From an uncultured Acidobacteriota bacterium (GTDB lineage: Bacteria > Acidobacteriota > Vicinamibacteria > Vicinamibacterales > SCN-69-37), in the NCBI GenBank assembly GCA_937880585.1, contig CALFMR010000008.1, forward strand, positions 1 to 7,189: DNA of 7,189 nt, written 5' to 3'. Each line of letters opens with the position of its first letter. Positions within the stretch are counted from its first letter, which is position 1. Shown here in pieces: positions 1 to 6,298 of the stretch. A program made the translations under genes and the position numbers. A model generated the notes under the pieces. The model was not told the origin of the DNA. It saw only the letters and a list, made by a program, of their open reading frames with translations, and did not search any database.

Positions 1-103
1 CTTCGGCGGGCGTGAGAAAGATGCCGACGGCGACCGTGTGGCTGACGACCAGCGCCGTCGCCGACCAGAGTCCCAGCCGGCCAGCACGACTGGCCGGCGT
101 CAC
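1..103 (-). CDS. APC-family amino acid permease, N-terminal fragment
   Basis: Only the first 34 codons are present; the rest lies beyond base 1. Translation from a GTG at 103..101 gives a short Arg-containing cytoplasmic head (MTPASRAGRLGLW), then a hydrophobic first membrane helix ending in VAVGIFLTPAE. Established knowledge: an LGL-x-SATALVV stretch followed by a glycine-rich GIFLTPA in the first helix is typical of the amino acid-polyamine-organocation (APC) superfamily, where this unwound segment forms part of the substrate site. The GTG overlaps the TGA of the upstream AhpD-like gene as GTGA. There is no recognisable Shine-Dalgarno, so translational coupling is likely. The substrate cannot be told from this fragment. 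A generic membrane protein remains possible, but the helix signature and start overlap make the call reasonably firm. Confidence 0.7.
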   Translation of the reverse strand, partial: MTPASRAGRLGLWSATALVVSHTVAVGIFLTPAE

Positions 104-666
104 CGGGAGACCGGCGCGTATCGACGGTTCACGTAACCGAGATCGGCCGTGAGGCGCCCGGCCTCGCGATAGAAGGCGGGGTCGTCGGGCTGCCAGGTAC
201 CGAGCCCGTCGACGTAGCGATTGAACATGCAGAACGCGGCGGCGATGAGCACGACGTCGTGGACCTCACGGTCGGTGGCGCCTTCGCGCCGCGCGCGTTC
301 GATATCCGCAGCTGTCACCGCGCGGCCGCTTTGCTGCACGTGTGCGGCGACGGCCAAGAGCGCCTTCATCTTGGCCGAGATCGGTGCCCGCTCCGCATCG
401 GCCTCGACGGCGCCGACGAGTGCGTAGTCCGCCTCCGTACCGCCCGCGTGCTCGGCCGCAATCGCGCCGTGACAGCTCGCGCAGTACTGGCAGCCGTTCA
501 GCCGCGAGACGTACGCGCCGACGAGCTCGCGATCGGCGCGCGACAGCGAGCTCGGACCGCGCAGCAACACTTCGGCGAGCTCGCCCATCGGCGCCGCCGT
601 TTCAGGAGAGAACGCGAGCAGCCCGCGAATACCGGGCAGCCCGTCAGGAACGGGGATGTAGGCCAT
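100..666 (-). CDS. AhpD-like / carboxymuconolactone decarboxylase family protein (peroxidase-related)
   Basis: This is a 188-residue cytoplasmic protein without a signal peptide. The AhpD-type catalytic pattern is complete: Glu47, eleven residues, Cys59-Gln-Tyr-Cys62, three residues, His66. The spacing matches the Glu/CxxC/His relay of mycobacterial AhpD, in which the cysteine pair reduces peroxiredoxin AhpC. The MAYIPVP opening and the C-terminal half (VHDVVLIAAAFCMFNRYVDGLGT) resemble the uncharacterised peroxidase-related subfamily. Thiol-disulfide or peroxide chemistry is therefore the likely role; the partner is unknown. The start is set at the ATG 666..664 because GAGGAGGA (673..680) sits 6 to 7 bases upstream. 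An in-frame ATG at 687 would place that site inside the gene. An extra Cys65 lies between the resolving Cys and the His. The gene overlaps the permease start by four bases. Gamma-carboxymuconolactone decarboxylase activity itself is unlikely because the CxxC pair points to redox chemistry. Confidence 0.9.
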   Translation of the reverse strand: MAYIPVPDGLPGIRGLLAFSPETAAPMGELAEVLLRGPSSLSRADRELVGAYVSRLNGCQYCASCHGAIAAEHAGGTEADYALVGAVEADAERAPISAKMKALLAVAAHVQQSGRAVTAADIERARREGATDREVHDVVLIAAAFCMFNRYVDGLGTWQPDDPAFYREAGRLTADLGYVNRRYAPVSR

Positions 667-672
667 CGTTCT

Positions 673-680
673 TCCTCCTC
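673..680 (-). promoter_or_regulatory. Strong Shine-Dalgarno of the AhpD-like gene
   Basis: On the minus strand this reads GAGGAGGA, followed by about seven bases and the ATG at 666..664. It is the best ribosome-binding site in the window, and it fixes the start at 666 rather than at the in-frame ATG at 687. Confidence 0.8.
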
Positions 681-691
681 TATTCATAGAG
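678..691. promoter_or_regulatory. AT-rich 14-bp inverted repeat overlapping the ribosome-binding site
   Basis: The plus strand reads CTCTAT-TC-ATAGAG, a perfect 6-bp inverted repeat with a 2-bp spacer. It overlaps the Shine-Dalgarno of the AhpD-like gene by three bases. It stands out by its AT content within a GC-rich genome and could be an operator for a repressor or a chance palindrome. The spacer is too short for a stable RNA hairpin of all six pairs, so a dimeric DNA-binding protein is the more natural reading. No regulator is identified. Confidence 0.35.
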
Positions 692-733
692 CACGTTTCA
701 AGACTCGGAGTACCGGGCGGGCAGGGCGATTGT

Positions 734-759
734 GGAGCCCTGGGCCTTCAGGCCCAGGG
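734..759 (+). repeat. REP-like palindrome, unit 1 (GGAG head)
   Basis: A GGAG tetranucleotide (734..737) is followed by a perfect 9-bp stem, CCCTGGGCC (738..746) and GGCCCAGGG (751..759), around a TTCA loop. A GGAG or GTAG head next to a GC-rich palindrome is the described hallmark of REP sequences mobilised or maintained by REP-associated tyrosine transposases (RAYTs). No RAYT gene lies in this window. In the transcript of the minus-strand receptor gene it would form a stable hairpin in the 3' untranslated region, but no T-run follows, so it is not a classic intrinsic terminator. Confidence 0.6.
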
Positions 760-773
760 GGTTCCGGGTGCCC

Positions 774-798
774 CCCGGCCCTGAAGGGCCGGGACTCC
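774..798 (-). repeat. REP-like palindrome, unit 2 (inverted copy of unit 1)
   Basis: Read on the minus strand from 798, it has a GGAG head, a T, then an 8-bp stem CCCGGCCC / GGGCCGGG around a TTCA loop. Head-to-loop length (13 bases) and loop sequence equal those of unit 1 on the other strand. Compared with unit 1, the left arm differs at three positions. Two are matched by complementary changes in the right arm, and the third turns a C-G pair into a T-G wobble. The two units converge and together form a BIME-like doublet. They may also shield the 3' end of the receptor mRNA. Confidence 0.6.
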
Positions 799-800
799 GA

Positions 801-828
801 CAAAGTTCGAAGTTCAAAGTTCGAAGTT
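801..828 (-). repeat. Tandem array of four AACTTYG heptamers
   Basis: On the minus strand the array reads AACTTCG, AACTTTG, AACTTCG, AACTTTG without interruption. It can equally be seen as two 14-bp direct repeats that each contain a TTCGAA palindrome. It lies 12 bases beyond the stop codon of the TonB-dependent receptor and two bases from the REP-like doublet. Its AT-rich composition contrasts with the flanking coding DNA. No function is apparent. Slippage-prone simple repeats and dispersed intergenic repeats are both possible. Confidence 0.75.
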
Positions 829-840
829 TGCAGTGATCTT

Positions 841-3810
841 TTAAAACTCCAGCCGCGCGCCAATCTGGAGCGCGCGTGGACCGCCGGATCCGAAGACGCC
901 TCCCGCCGTGCTCACTGGCGTGCCGAAGCGCGACGAGGTCAGGTAGCCGGGATCGGCCGGATCGTTCGAGTCGCGGACGAGCACGTTCGCGAAGCCCGAG
1001 TAGTTGAGCGTGTCGGTCCCCAGGATGTTCGTGACGTTGAACAGATTGAAGACTTCCGCGAACGCCGAGAGCCGCAGCTTCCCGATCGGCACCACCTTCG
1101 TCACCCGCATATCGAGCGACTGGAAGCTATCATTGAAACGCGCGTCCGGCGACACGAGTGGCAGCAACTCGCCGTCAATGCCACCCGCGGCGTTCAACTG
1201 GCTCAGATACGCGTTCAGATCGGCCGCCGTATGGAACACGCGACCGCCGGCATTGCGCGACAGCACCGGAATCCGCGACGACCCATCCGGCATGAGGATG
1301 TCCATCGGCACGCCCGACGACACGGTCCACAAGGCGGCCAGTTGCACGCCCGCACCAAGATCCGCGGAGCCTGACAGCACGAGCCGATGGCGCCGGTCGT
1401 TCGGCGTCGGTCCCCACTCGCGCGCGATGTCGTTGGGATCGATCGGCCCGTTCCCGAACGGAATCTGGTCGTCGTTCGCGTCGTTCATCGCCTTCGACAG
1501 CGTGTAGGCCGCGCGCAGCCCGACGCGGCTGCCATAGCGCCGCTCGAAGGCCACGAGCAACCCCGTGTATTCCGTCTTCGCGCTCGATTCCAAACTGACG
1601 ACGCGGTCCGGTCCGCCGACGACGGGATTGAAGACCTCGCCGATCGTGCGGCCGATGAGGAAGTCGGTGCCGCGGTCGTGAACGAGATCCGCGCTGACAA
1701 GACCCCGGCGGCCCAACTGCCGCTCGACGCCGATGGCGAACTGCTGCACCATCGGGTTCTGCAGGTTCGGCGCGATGACGTTGATGCCCGACGCACCCTG
1801 GCCAGGCAAAATGAATCCCGTGAACGGATTCGCGAGCGTCGGCGCGCCGGGCGGCAGCAGGCCGGTGTCCGGATCGACGAAGAACGCATTGCCCGCGCGC
1901 ACTTCGACGGGCAGCGCGCGACCATCGAGCCCGCGCTCGAGCGACTCGATCTCGAGCGTCACGCGGTCGTAGTAGATGCCGTATCCGCCGCGCACGCTCG
2001 TCGTCCCGCTCGGCGTCGACCAGTTGAACCCGAGGCGCGGCGCGACGTTGTTCGTATCGCGGTGCCGCGTATCCGGAAAGAGCGGCAGCACGATTGGGTT
2101 CAGATCGCCCACGCGGCTGATGTTGTTGACGTCCGTGTCGATCTCGTAGCGAACGCCGAGGTTCAGCGTCAGACGCGGGTGCACGCGCCAGTCGTCCTGC
2201 ACGTAGGCGGCCAGGTGCGTGTTGTCCGCATCCGGGATGTCGACGTCCTGATCCGGGTGTCCGCTTCTGAGCGTCACCTGGAACAGCAGGTCGTTGTCGT
2301 CGACGACGCCGTCGCCGTTGCGGTCGAAGGCCGGAAAGTCCTCCGCGAGCTCGACGCGACCGTTCTGGAACACGCCCAGCTCGAAGTCCGCGTCCACGCG
2401 CTGCATCTCGCCGCCGATCTTGATGTCGTGCGTACCGCGCGAGAGCGACAGCGCGTCCGACACTTGCCAGCGCTGCTGCTGCGTGCCCTGAGGGACGCGG
2501 AACGACGCGCCGTCCTGGAGGCTGGGGAACGTCAACTGGACGCCGGGCACGACCGGCGTGATGCCATTGTCGAAGTCGCTCCAGCTCACCTGCAGCGCGT
2601 TGACCGCGCGCGGGGACAGCGTGCGCGTCCAGCCGCTGAACACCGCATGAATCCGCGTGTGGGATCGCTGGCGCCAGGACGCCGATCCAATCGCGCGCTC
2701 GAGCGAACTGGCCGAGACGTCGGTTTCGTCCTGGCCGGAATAGCGGACCGTGACCTGATCGCGCGCGCTCCCCCGCCAGTCGGCCCGCGCCGTGCCGAGC
2801 CACTCGTCCAGCGGCGCGTCGGCAAAGCCGTACGTGATCGTCCGCGCAGCCGTGTCTCGCGCACCCACGAGCACGCCGCCGTTCTGGTTCCGGCGTTCGA
2901 TGGCGGCAAAGCCGAACAGCTTGTCGCGCAGGATCGGTCCGCCCCACGTGCCCGACCCCTGCTGGCGCGAGAACGGCGGCTTCCCCGCCACGTCGGGATC
3001 GATCGTCGCCGGCAGCGCCTGCCAACGCGCGTCGCGCAGGTAGATCGCCGCCGACCCGTGCATGGTCGATCCGCCGGACTTGGTGACGACGTTGATGACC
3101 GACGACGCCGATCGGCCGAGCTCGGCCGAGAAACGATTCGTGGCCACCTGAAACTCCTGGATGGCGTCTTCGCCGATGTTCTCCAGCGGCCCGCCCACCA
3201 CGTCGTCGTTGTCATCCATGCCGTCGACCGTGATGTTGCCGCCACGGCCGAGCTGGCCGGCTGACGAGATGATGACCGACTGGGCCTTGGTGGGATCGAA
3301 CGTCGGCGCCGGCGCGGTGCCCGGCGTCAGAAACGCGAGCTCGAGGAAGTTGCGGCCGTTGAGCGGCAGCGTGCGAATTTCATCGGCGGAGACGACACCG
3401 CCGACGACCGACGTGATCCGGTCGACCGTGCCCGCACCAGCCTGAACGTCGACGGCCTCATGCACGCCGGCGACGCCGAGCGTCGCGTCGACTTCCGCCA
3501 CCTGGCCGACTTCGAGATGGATCGGCGACGTCCGCCATTCGGCGAACCCCGGCGCGTTGACGATGACGACCACTTCGCCGGGCACGAGACCAGCGAGCGC
3601 AAAGCGTCCGTCCGCGTCGGCTTGCGTCTCGCGCGTGAGCCCGCGGTCGGCGTCGGTCGCGACGACGTGCGCGGCCACGCCATGTCCCTGCGGGTCGACA
3701 ACGCGCCCGCGAACCGCGGCCGCACCTGGGGCCTGGGCCGCGGCCACGCCGCTTGCACTCACGATCAGCGCGAGCGCCCACGACGCCACGCGCCACTCAC
3801 GACATCCCAT
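841..3810 (-). CDS. Oar-like TonB-dependent outer-membrane receptor with carboxypeptidase-regulatory domain
   Basis: This 989-residue outer-membrane transporter probably imports large or scarce ligands in a TonB-dependent way; its substrate is unknown. Visible layers: a signal peptide (1..27, cleavage after AQA), a CarboxypepD_reg-like Ig-fold (about 33..113, with VRGRVVDPQGHGV and DADGRFALAGLVPGEV), a plug (about 135..245, including LPLNGRNFLELAFLTPG and TVDGMDDND), then a long beta-barrel ending ARLEF, the C-terminal aromatic residue expected for BAM-mediated insertion. No clear TonB box is seen, as is usual for Oar-like members. The start at 3810 is preferred because GGGAGG lies nine bases upstream (3820..3825) and the signal peptide follows at once. 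An in-frame GTG at 3846 would add 12 unsuitable residues. A dockerin/EF-hand-like loop occurs at residues 496..507. The gene follows the two-component/propeller block after a 167-base gap. It may be co-transcribed or have its own promoter. Confidence 0.93.
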   Translation of the reverse strand: MGCREWRVASWALALIVSASGVAAAQAPGAAAVRGRVVDPQGHGVAAHVVATDADRGLTRETQADADGRFALAGLVPGEVVVIVNAPGFAEWRTSPIHLEVGQVAEVDATLGVAGVHEAVDVQAGAGTVDRITSVVGGVVSADEIRTLPLNGRNFLELAFLTPGTAPAPTFDPTKAQSVIISSAGQLGRGGNITVDGMDDNDDVVGGPLENIGEDAIQEFQVATNRFSAELGRSASSVINVVTKSGGSTMHGSAAIYLRDARWQALPATIDPDVAGKPPFSRQQGSGTWGGPILRDKLFGFAAIERRNQNGGVLVGARDTAARTITYGFADAPLDEWLGTARADWRGSARDQVTVRYSGQDETDVSASSLERAIGSASWRQRSHTRIHAVFSGWTRTLSPRAVNALQVSWSDFDNGITPVVPGVQLTFPSLQDGASFRVPQGTQQQRWQVSDALSLSRGTHDIKIGGEMQRVDADFELGVFQNGRVELAEDFPAFDRNGDGVVDDNDLLFQVTLRSGHPDQDVDIPDADNTHLAAYVQDDWRVHPRLTLNLGVRYEIDTDVNNISRVGDLNPIVLPLFPDTRHRDTNNVAPRLGFNWSTPSGTTSVRGGYGIYYDRVTLEIESLERGLDGRALPVEVRAGNAFFVDPDTGLLPPGAPTLANPFTGFILPGQGASGINVIAPNLQNPMVQQFAIGVERQLGRRGLVSADLVHDRGTDFLIGRTIGEVFNPVVGGPDRVVSLESSAKTEYTGLLVAFERRYGSRVGLRAAYTLSKAMNDANDDQIPFGNGPIDPNDIAREWGPTPNDRRHRLVLSGSADLGAGVQLAALWTVSSGVPMDILMPDGSSRIPVLSRNAGGRVFHTAADLNAYLSQLNAAGGIDGELLPLVSPDARFNDSFQSLDMRVTKVVPIGKLRLSAFAEVFNLFNVTNILGTDTLNYSGFANVLVRDSNDPADPGYLTSSRFGTPVSTAGGVFGSGGPRALQIGARLEF
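2290..2325 (-). other. Dockerin/EF-hand-like calcium loop inside the TonB-dependent receptor
   Basis: Residues 496..507 read DRNGDGVVDDND and fit the D-x-N-x-D-G-x-x-D-x-x-D calcium-loop consensus of dockerin repeats. The loop lies in the barrel region just before a strand-like QVTLRSG segment, so it is probably in an extracellular loop or the start of a strand. Calcium binding is inferred from the motif alone. There is no second copy and no flanking helix pair, so it is not a dockerin domain. Confidence 0.6.
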
Positions 3811-3819
3811 ACGCTTCTG

Positions 3820-3825
3820 CCTCCC
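3820..3825 (-). promoter_or_regulatory. Shine-Dalgarno of the TonB-dependent receptor
   Basis: GGGAGG on the minus strand, nine bases before the ATG at 3810..3808. It decides between this start and the upstream in-frame GTG at 3846, which lacks such a site. Confidence 0.65.
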
Positions 3826-3908
3826 GATTGACGCGCTGTCACACACACCCAGTCCGCGCGCGGCAGGAGCCGCGACCGCACGGAAGGGGGTGTCCGGCGT
3901 GAACGAGT

Positions 3909-3938
3909 AATGTACGGAGCCGTTCCGGGCGACGGCAA
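3909..3938 (-). promoter_or_regulatory. Weak sigma70-like promoter candidate for the receptor gene
   Basis: On the minus strand TTGCCG (3938..3933) and TACATT (3914..3909) are separated by 18 bases, each matching four of six consensus positions. It would give a leader of roughly 90 bases before the ATG at 3810. The fit is modest, and promoter consensus in this lineage is not well known, so read-through from the upstream propeller gene is an equal alternative. Nothing else is recognised in 3811..3977 apart from a CCGCGCGCGG palindrome at 3854..3863. No terminator follows the propeller gene. Confidence 0.25.
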
Positions 3939-3977
3939 TAGTGGAGATGTATTAGCGCGCGTGGGGCGCAGGCACCG

Positions 3978-5672
3978 CTACTTCGGCGGGTCTTCGGTCA
4001 GGCGGCGGCCTTCGACGATGCGATAGGCGCGCCCGGTGGCCACGCGCGGAAACTCGTCGGTCCGCCCGCTCGGCCAGTCGACGACGACGCGATCGACCTG
4101 GTCGCGTGGCCCGAGACCGAAGGTCAACGGCAGTTCGGACTGCGACAGGTAACTCGAGCCGCTCTTGACGAGTCGCGTCTCTGTGACGCCGCCGGCCGTG
4201 ACTCGCACGCGCGCACCGATCGCGTCGCGATTCGAGGTCGTGCCGGAAAGCGTGAGACGCAGGCTGTGATGGCCGGCCCGCTGGTCGTTGCGGAACAGCA
4301 CGGCTGGGCCGTTGTTGGTCGTCATGAGCAGGTCGACGTCGCCGTCGCGATCGAAATCGCCAGCCGCGAGTCCACGTCCGACGCGTGGACGCACGAACGC
4401 CGCGCCGGCCTCCGAGGCGACATCGCGGAACGTGCCGTCGCCCTGATTCCGAAACAGGAGCGGCGGATACGCGGCACCGACGTCGTTCGCACGCCGCGCC
4501 GACGGGTTGATGTGGCCGTTTGCGACGACGAGCTCGAACGCGCCGTCGAGATCGAGATCCGCGAAGAGACAGCCGAAGCCCAGCCGATGCCGCGACGGAT
4601 CGCCGATACCCGCCTTGACCGCGACGTCTTCGTACAAGCCGGGTCCGAGCGATCGATAGAGGCCGACCATCTCGCCGTCGAAGTTCGTGACGGCGATGCC
4701 CATCCGTCCGGATCGGTCGAAGTCGCCCGCGTCGATGCCCATGCCGGCACGCGCGCGGCCGTCGGCGCTGAAGGCGACGCCGGCCTTGACGCCCATCTCC
4801 TCGAACGTGCCGTCGTGCCGGTTGCGATAGAGCTTGTTCGGCTGTGTGTCATTGGCGACGACGAGGTCCATCCAGCCGTCCTCGTCGGTGTCGAGCATGG
4901 CGACGCCGAGTGACTTCGAGCTCGTGTCGAAGATGCCGCTCGTGGCCGTCACGTCCTCGAACGTGCCATTACCGCGATTGCGGAAGAGCCAGCACGTGTC
5001 GCCGCGATAGGCCTCCGGCGTGCAGTAGGTCTTCGCCCCATCGTCGGCGCTGCAGAACACGTCGTGATCCGCCGACCAGCGCACGTAGTTGCAGACGAAC
5101 AGATCGAGATGCCCGTCGCGATCGATGTCGACCCACAGCGCCGACGTGCTGAACGCCGACCGTCCGGCCAGGCCCGCTGCGCGCGTGACGTCGACGAACG
5201 TGCCGCGGCCGGTGTTGTGGAACAGGCGATTCTGGCCGACGGCTGTGATGAAGATATCGGGGAAGCCGTCGTTGTCGTAATCGCCGACCGCGACGCCCAT
5301 GCCGTACAGCTCGACGTCGAGTCCCGCCGCGCGCGTGATGTCGGTGAACGTACCGTTGCGGTTATTGCGATAGAGCGCGAGCGTCGATCGGCCGTTGCGG
5401 TGCCCCGGCCAGTCGGTGCCATTGACGAACAGGATGTCGGGCCAGCCGTCGGCGTCGTAATCGATGAACGCGCAGCCCGCGCCCATCGTTTCGGGCAGCA
5501 GCTTGCCGCCGTACGCGCCGCTGTTGTGGCGGAAATCGATCCCGGCCGTCGTGGTCACGTCGACGAGCTGAAAGCCCGGACCGGTGGCGGTCTGCGCGCG
5601 CAGCATGCGGGGTGACGCGAAGGCCGCGGCGGCCGCGCCACACGTGTTCCAGAGGAACTGACGCCGGTTCAC
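3978..5672 (-). CDS. CRTAC1-family FG-GAP/VCBS beta-propeller protein with C-terminal ASPIC/UnbV domain
   Basis: A 564-residue exported protein. The N-terminus NRRQFLW followed by an alanine-rich stretch to about residue 27 looks like a Tat signal. Seven DxDxDG-type calcium loops follow, starting near residues 71, 131, 182, 261, 317, 372 and 439. Each goes with a GTF-x-D-V-T-x-x-AG-like strand, which is consistent with a seven-bladed propeller. Blade 5 (DFDRSGRMG) has lost key acidic positions, and blade 6 ends in Glu. Cys194, 207, 217 and 227 cluster inside one blade insertion and could form disulfides. Residues about 484..552 (GARVRVTAGG, KSGSSYLSQSE, VDWPSGRTDEF) form the ASPIC/UnbV domain. 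The biochemical role of this family is not established; binding at the cell surface is inferred. The GTG start at 5672 overlaps the response regulator stop as GTGA. The frame stays open far upstream inside the regulator gene, but the Tat signal supports the GTG. Confidence 0.9.
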   Translation of the reverse strand: MNRRQFLWNTCGAAAAAFASPRMLRAQTATGPGFQLVDVTTTAGIDFRHNSGAYGGKLLPETMGAGCAFIDYDADGWPDILFVNGTDWPGHRNGRSTLALYRNNRNGTFTDITRAAGLDVELYGMGVAVGDYDNDGFPDIFITAVGQNRLFHNTGRGTFVDVTRAAGLAGRSAFSTSALWVDIDRDGHLDLFVCNYVRWSADHDVFCSADDGAKTYCTPEAYRGDTCWLFRNRGNGTFEDVTATSGIFDTSSKSLGVAMLDTDEDGWMDLVVANDTQPNKLYRNRHDGTFEEMGVKAGVAFSADGRARAGMGIDAGDFDRSGRMGIAVTNFDGEMVGLYRSLGPGLYEDVAVKAGIGDPSRHRLGFGCLFADLDLDGAFELVVANGHINPSARRANDVGAAYPPLLFRNQGDGTFRDVASEAGAAFVRPRVGRGLAAGDFDRDGDVDLLMTTNNGPAVLFRNDQRAGHHSLRLTLSGTTSNRDAIGARVRVTAGGVTETRLVKSGSSYLSQSELPLTFGLGPRDQVDRVVVDWPSGRTDEFPRVATGRAYRIVEGRRLTEDPPK

Positions 5673-6298
5673 AGCGGCCCCACGAGTCCCTGACGAAGCG
5701 CGTAGGCGACGAGCTCGGCCGTCTTGTGCACGCCGAGCCGGCTCATGATGTTCGCGCGGTGCACGCTGACCGTGTTCACGCTCAAGTCGAGACGCTGCGC
5801 AATCGTGCGGTTCGAATGGCCCTGGCAGATGAGCTGCAGCACCTCGAGCTCGCGCGGGCTCAGGCCGTGCTGCCGATCGCCCTTGAGCGGGACGGCGGGC
5901 ACGATGGCCGGATCCAGCACGGTCTCCCCCGCGGCCACGCGCTTGACGGCGGACGCGAGGTCGAGATCGATCGCGTTCTTCAACACGTAGCCGCGCGCGC
6001 CAGCCGCCAGCGTCTGCGAGACGAGCGTGGGCTCGGTGTGCATGCTGAGGATGAGCACGGCCACGTCCGGCTGCGCGTCGAGAATGCGGCGCGTTGCGAC
6101 GATCCCGCTCGTCCGCGGCATCGCGCAGTCCATGACGACGACGCGCGGGGTAAGTTCGGCGGCGAGGCGGACGGCTTCGTCGCCATCGCTCGCTTCGCCC
6201 ACGACCGTGATGTCCGGGTCGTCCTCGAGCAAACGCCTGAAGCCACGGCGCACGAGGTGGTGATCGTCGGCGAGCAGGACCGTGAGCGCGCCGCTCAT
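5669..6298 (-). CDS. NarL/FixJ-family DNA-binding response regulator
   Basis: A 209-residue transcription regulator. The receiver domain (about 5..120) has the acidic pair Asp11-Asp12, phospho-acceptor Asp57 in VVVMDCAMP, switch Ser85 and conserved Lys107 in GYVLK. After a linker, a LuxR-type helix-turn-helix spans about 146..203 (LSPRELEVLQLICQG, NRTIAQRLDLSVNTVSVH). All residues needed for phosphorylation and DNA binding appear intact. The ATG at 6298 has GGAGG (6309..6313) ten bases upstream and overlaps the kinase stop as ATGA, so the kinase is its cognate partner. It overlaps the propeller gene by four bases. Target genes are unknown; the adjacent propeller and receptor genes are reasonable candidates. 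Confidence 0.96.
   Translation of the reverse strand: MSGALTVLLADDHHLVRRGFRRLLEDDPDITVVGEASDGDEAVRLAAELTPRVVVMDCAMPRTSGIVATRRILDAQPDVAVLILSMHTEPTLVSQTLAAGARGYVLKNAIDLDLASAVKRVAAGETVLDPAIVPAVPLKGDRQHGLSPRELEVLQLICQGHSNRTIAQRLDLSVNTVSVHRANIMSRLGVHKTAELVAYALRQGLVGPL

Noticed and set aside
469..483. A CASCH sequence in the AhpD-like protein that matches the CxxCH haem c motif.
   Set aside because: The protein has no export signal, and the residues belong to the AhpD CxxC-x3-His catalytic site. The extra cysteine creates the match by chance.
734..798. An intrinsic transcription terminator for the receptor gene formed by the two hairpins.
   Set aside because: Neither hairpin is followed by a T-run on the minus strand. 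They may still stabilise the mRNA 3' end, but the REP-like reading explains the GGAG heads and the symmetry better.
801..828. A CRISPR array or short spacer-containing repeat.
   Set aside because: The repeat unit is 7 bp and contiguous, with no spacers and no cas genes in the window.
1387..3264. A 625-codon open frame on the plus strand opposite the TonB-dependent receptor.
   Set aside because: It is rich in Arg, Val and Asp with no recognisable domain, has no convincing ribosome-binding site, and lies fully antisense to a clear receptor gene. It is the usual shadow frame of GC-rich DNA.
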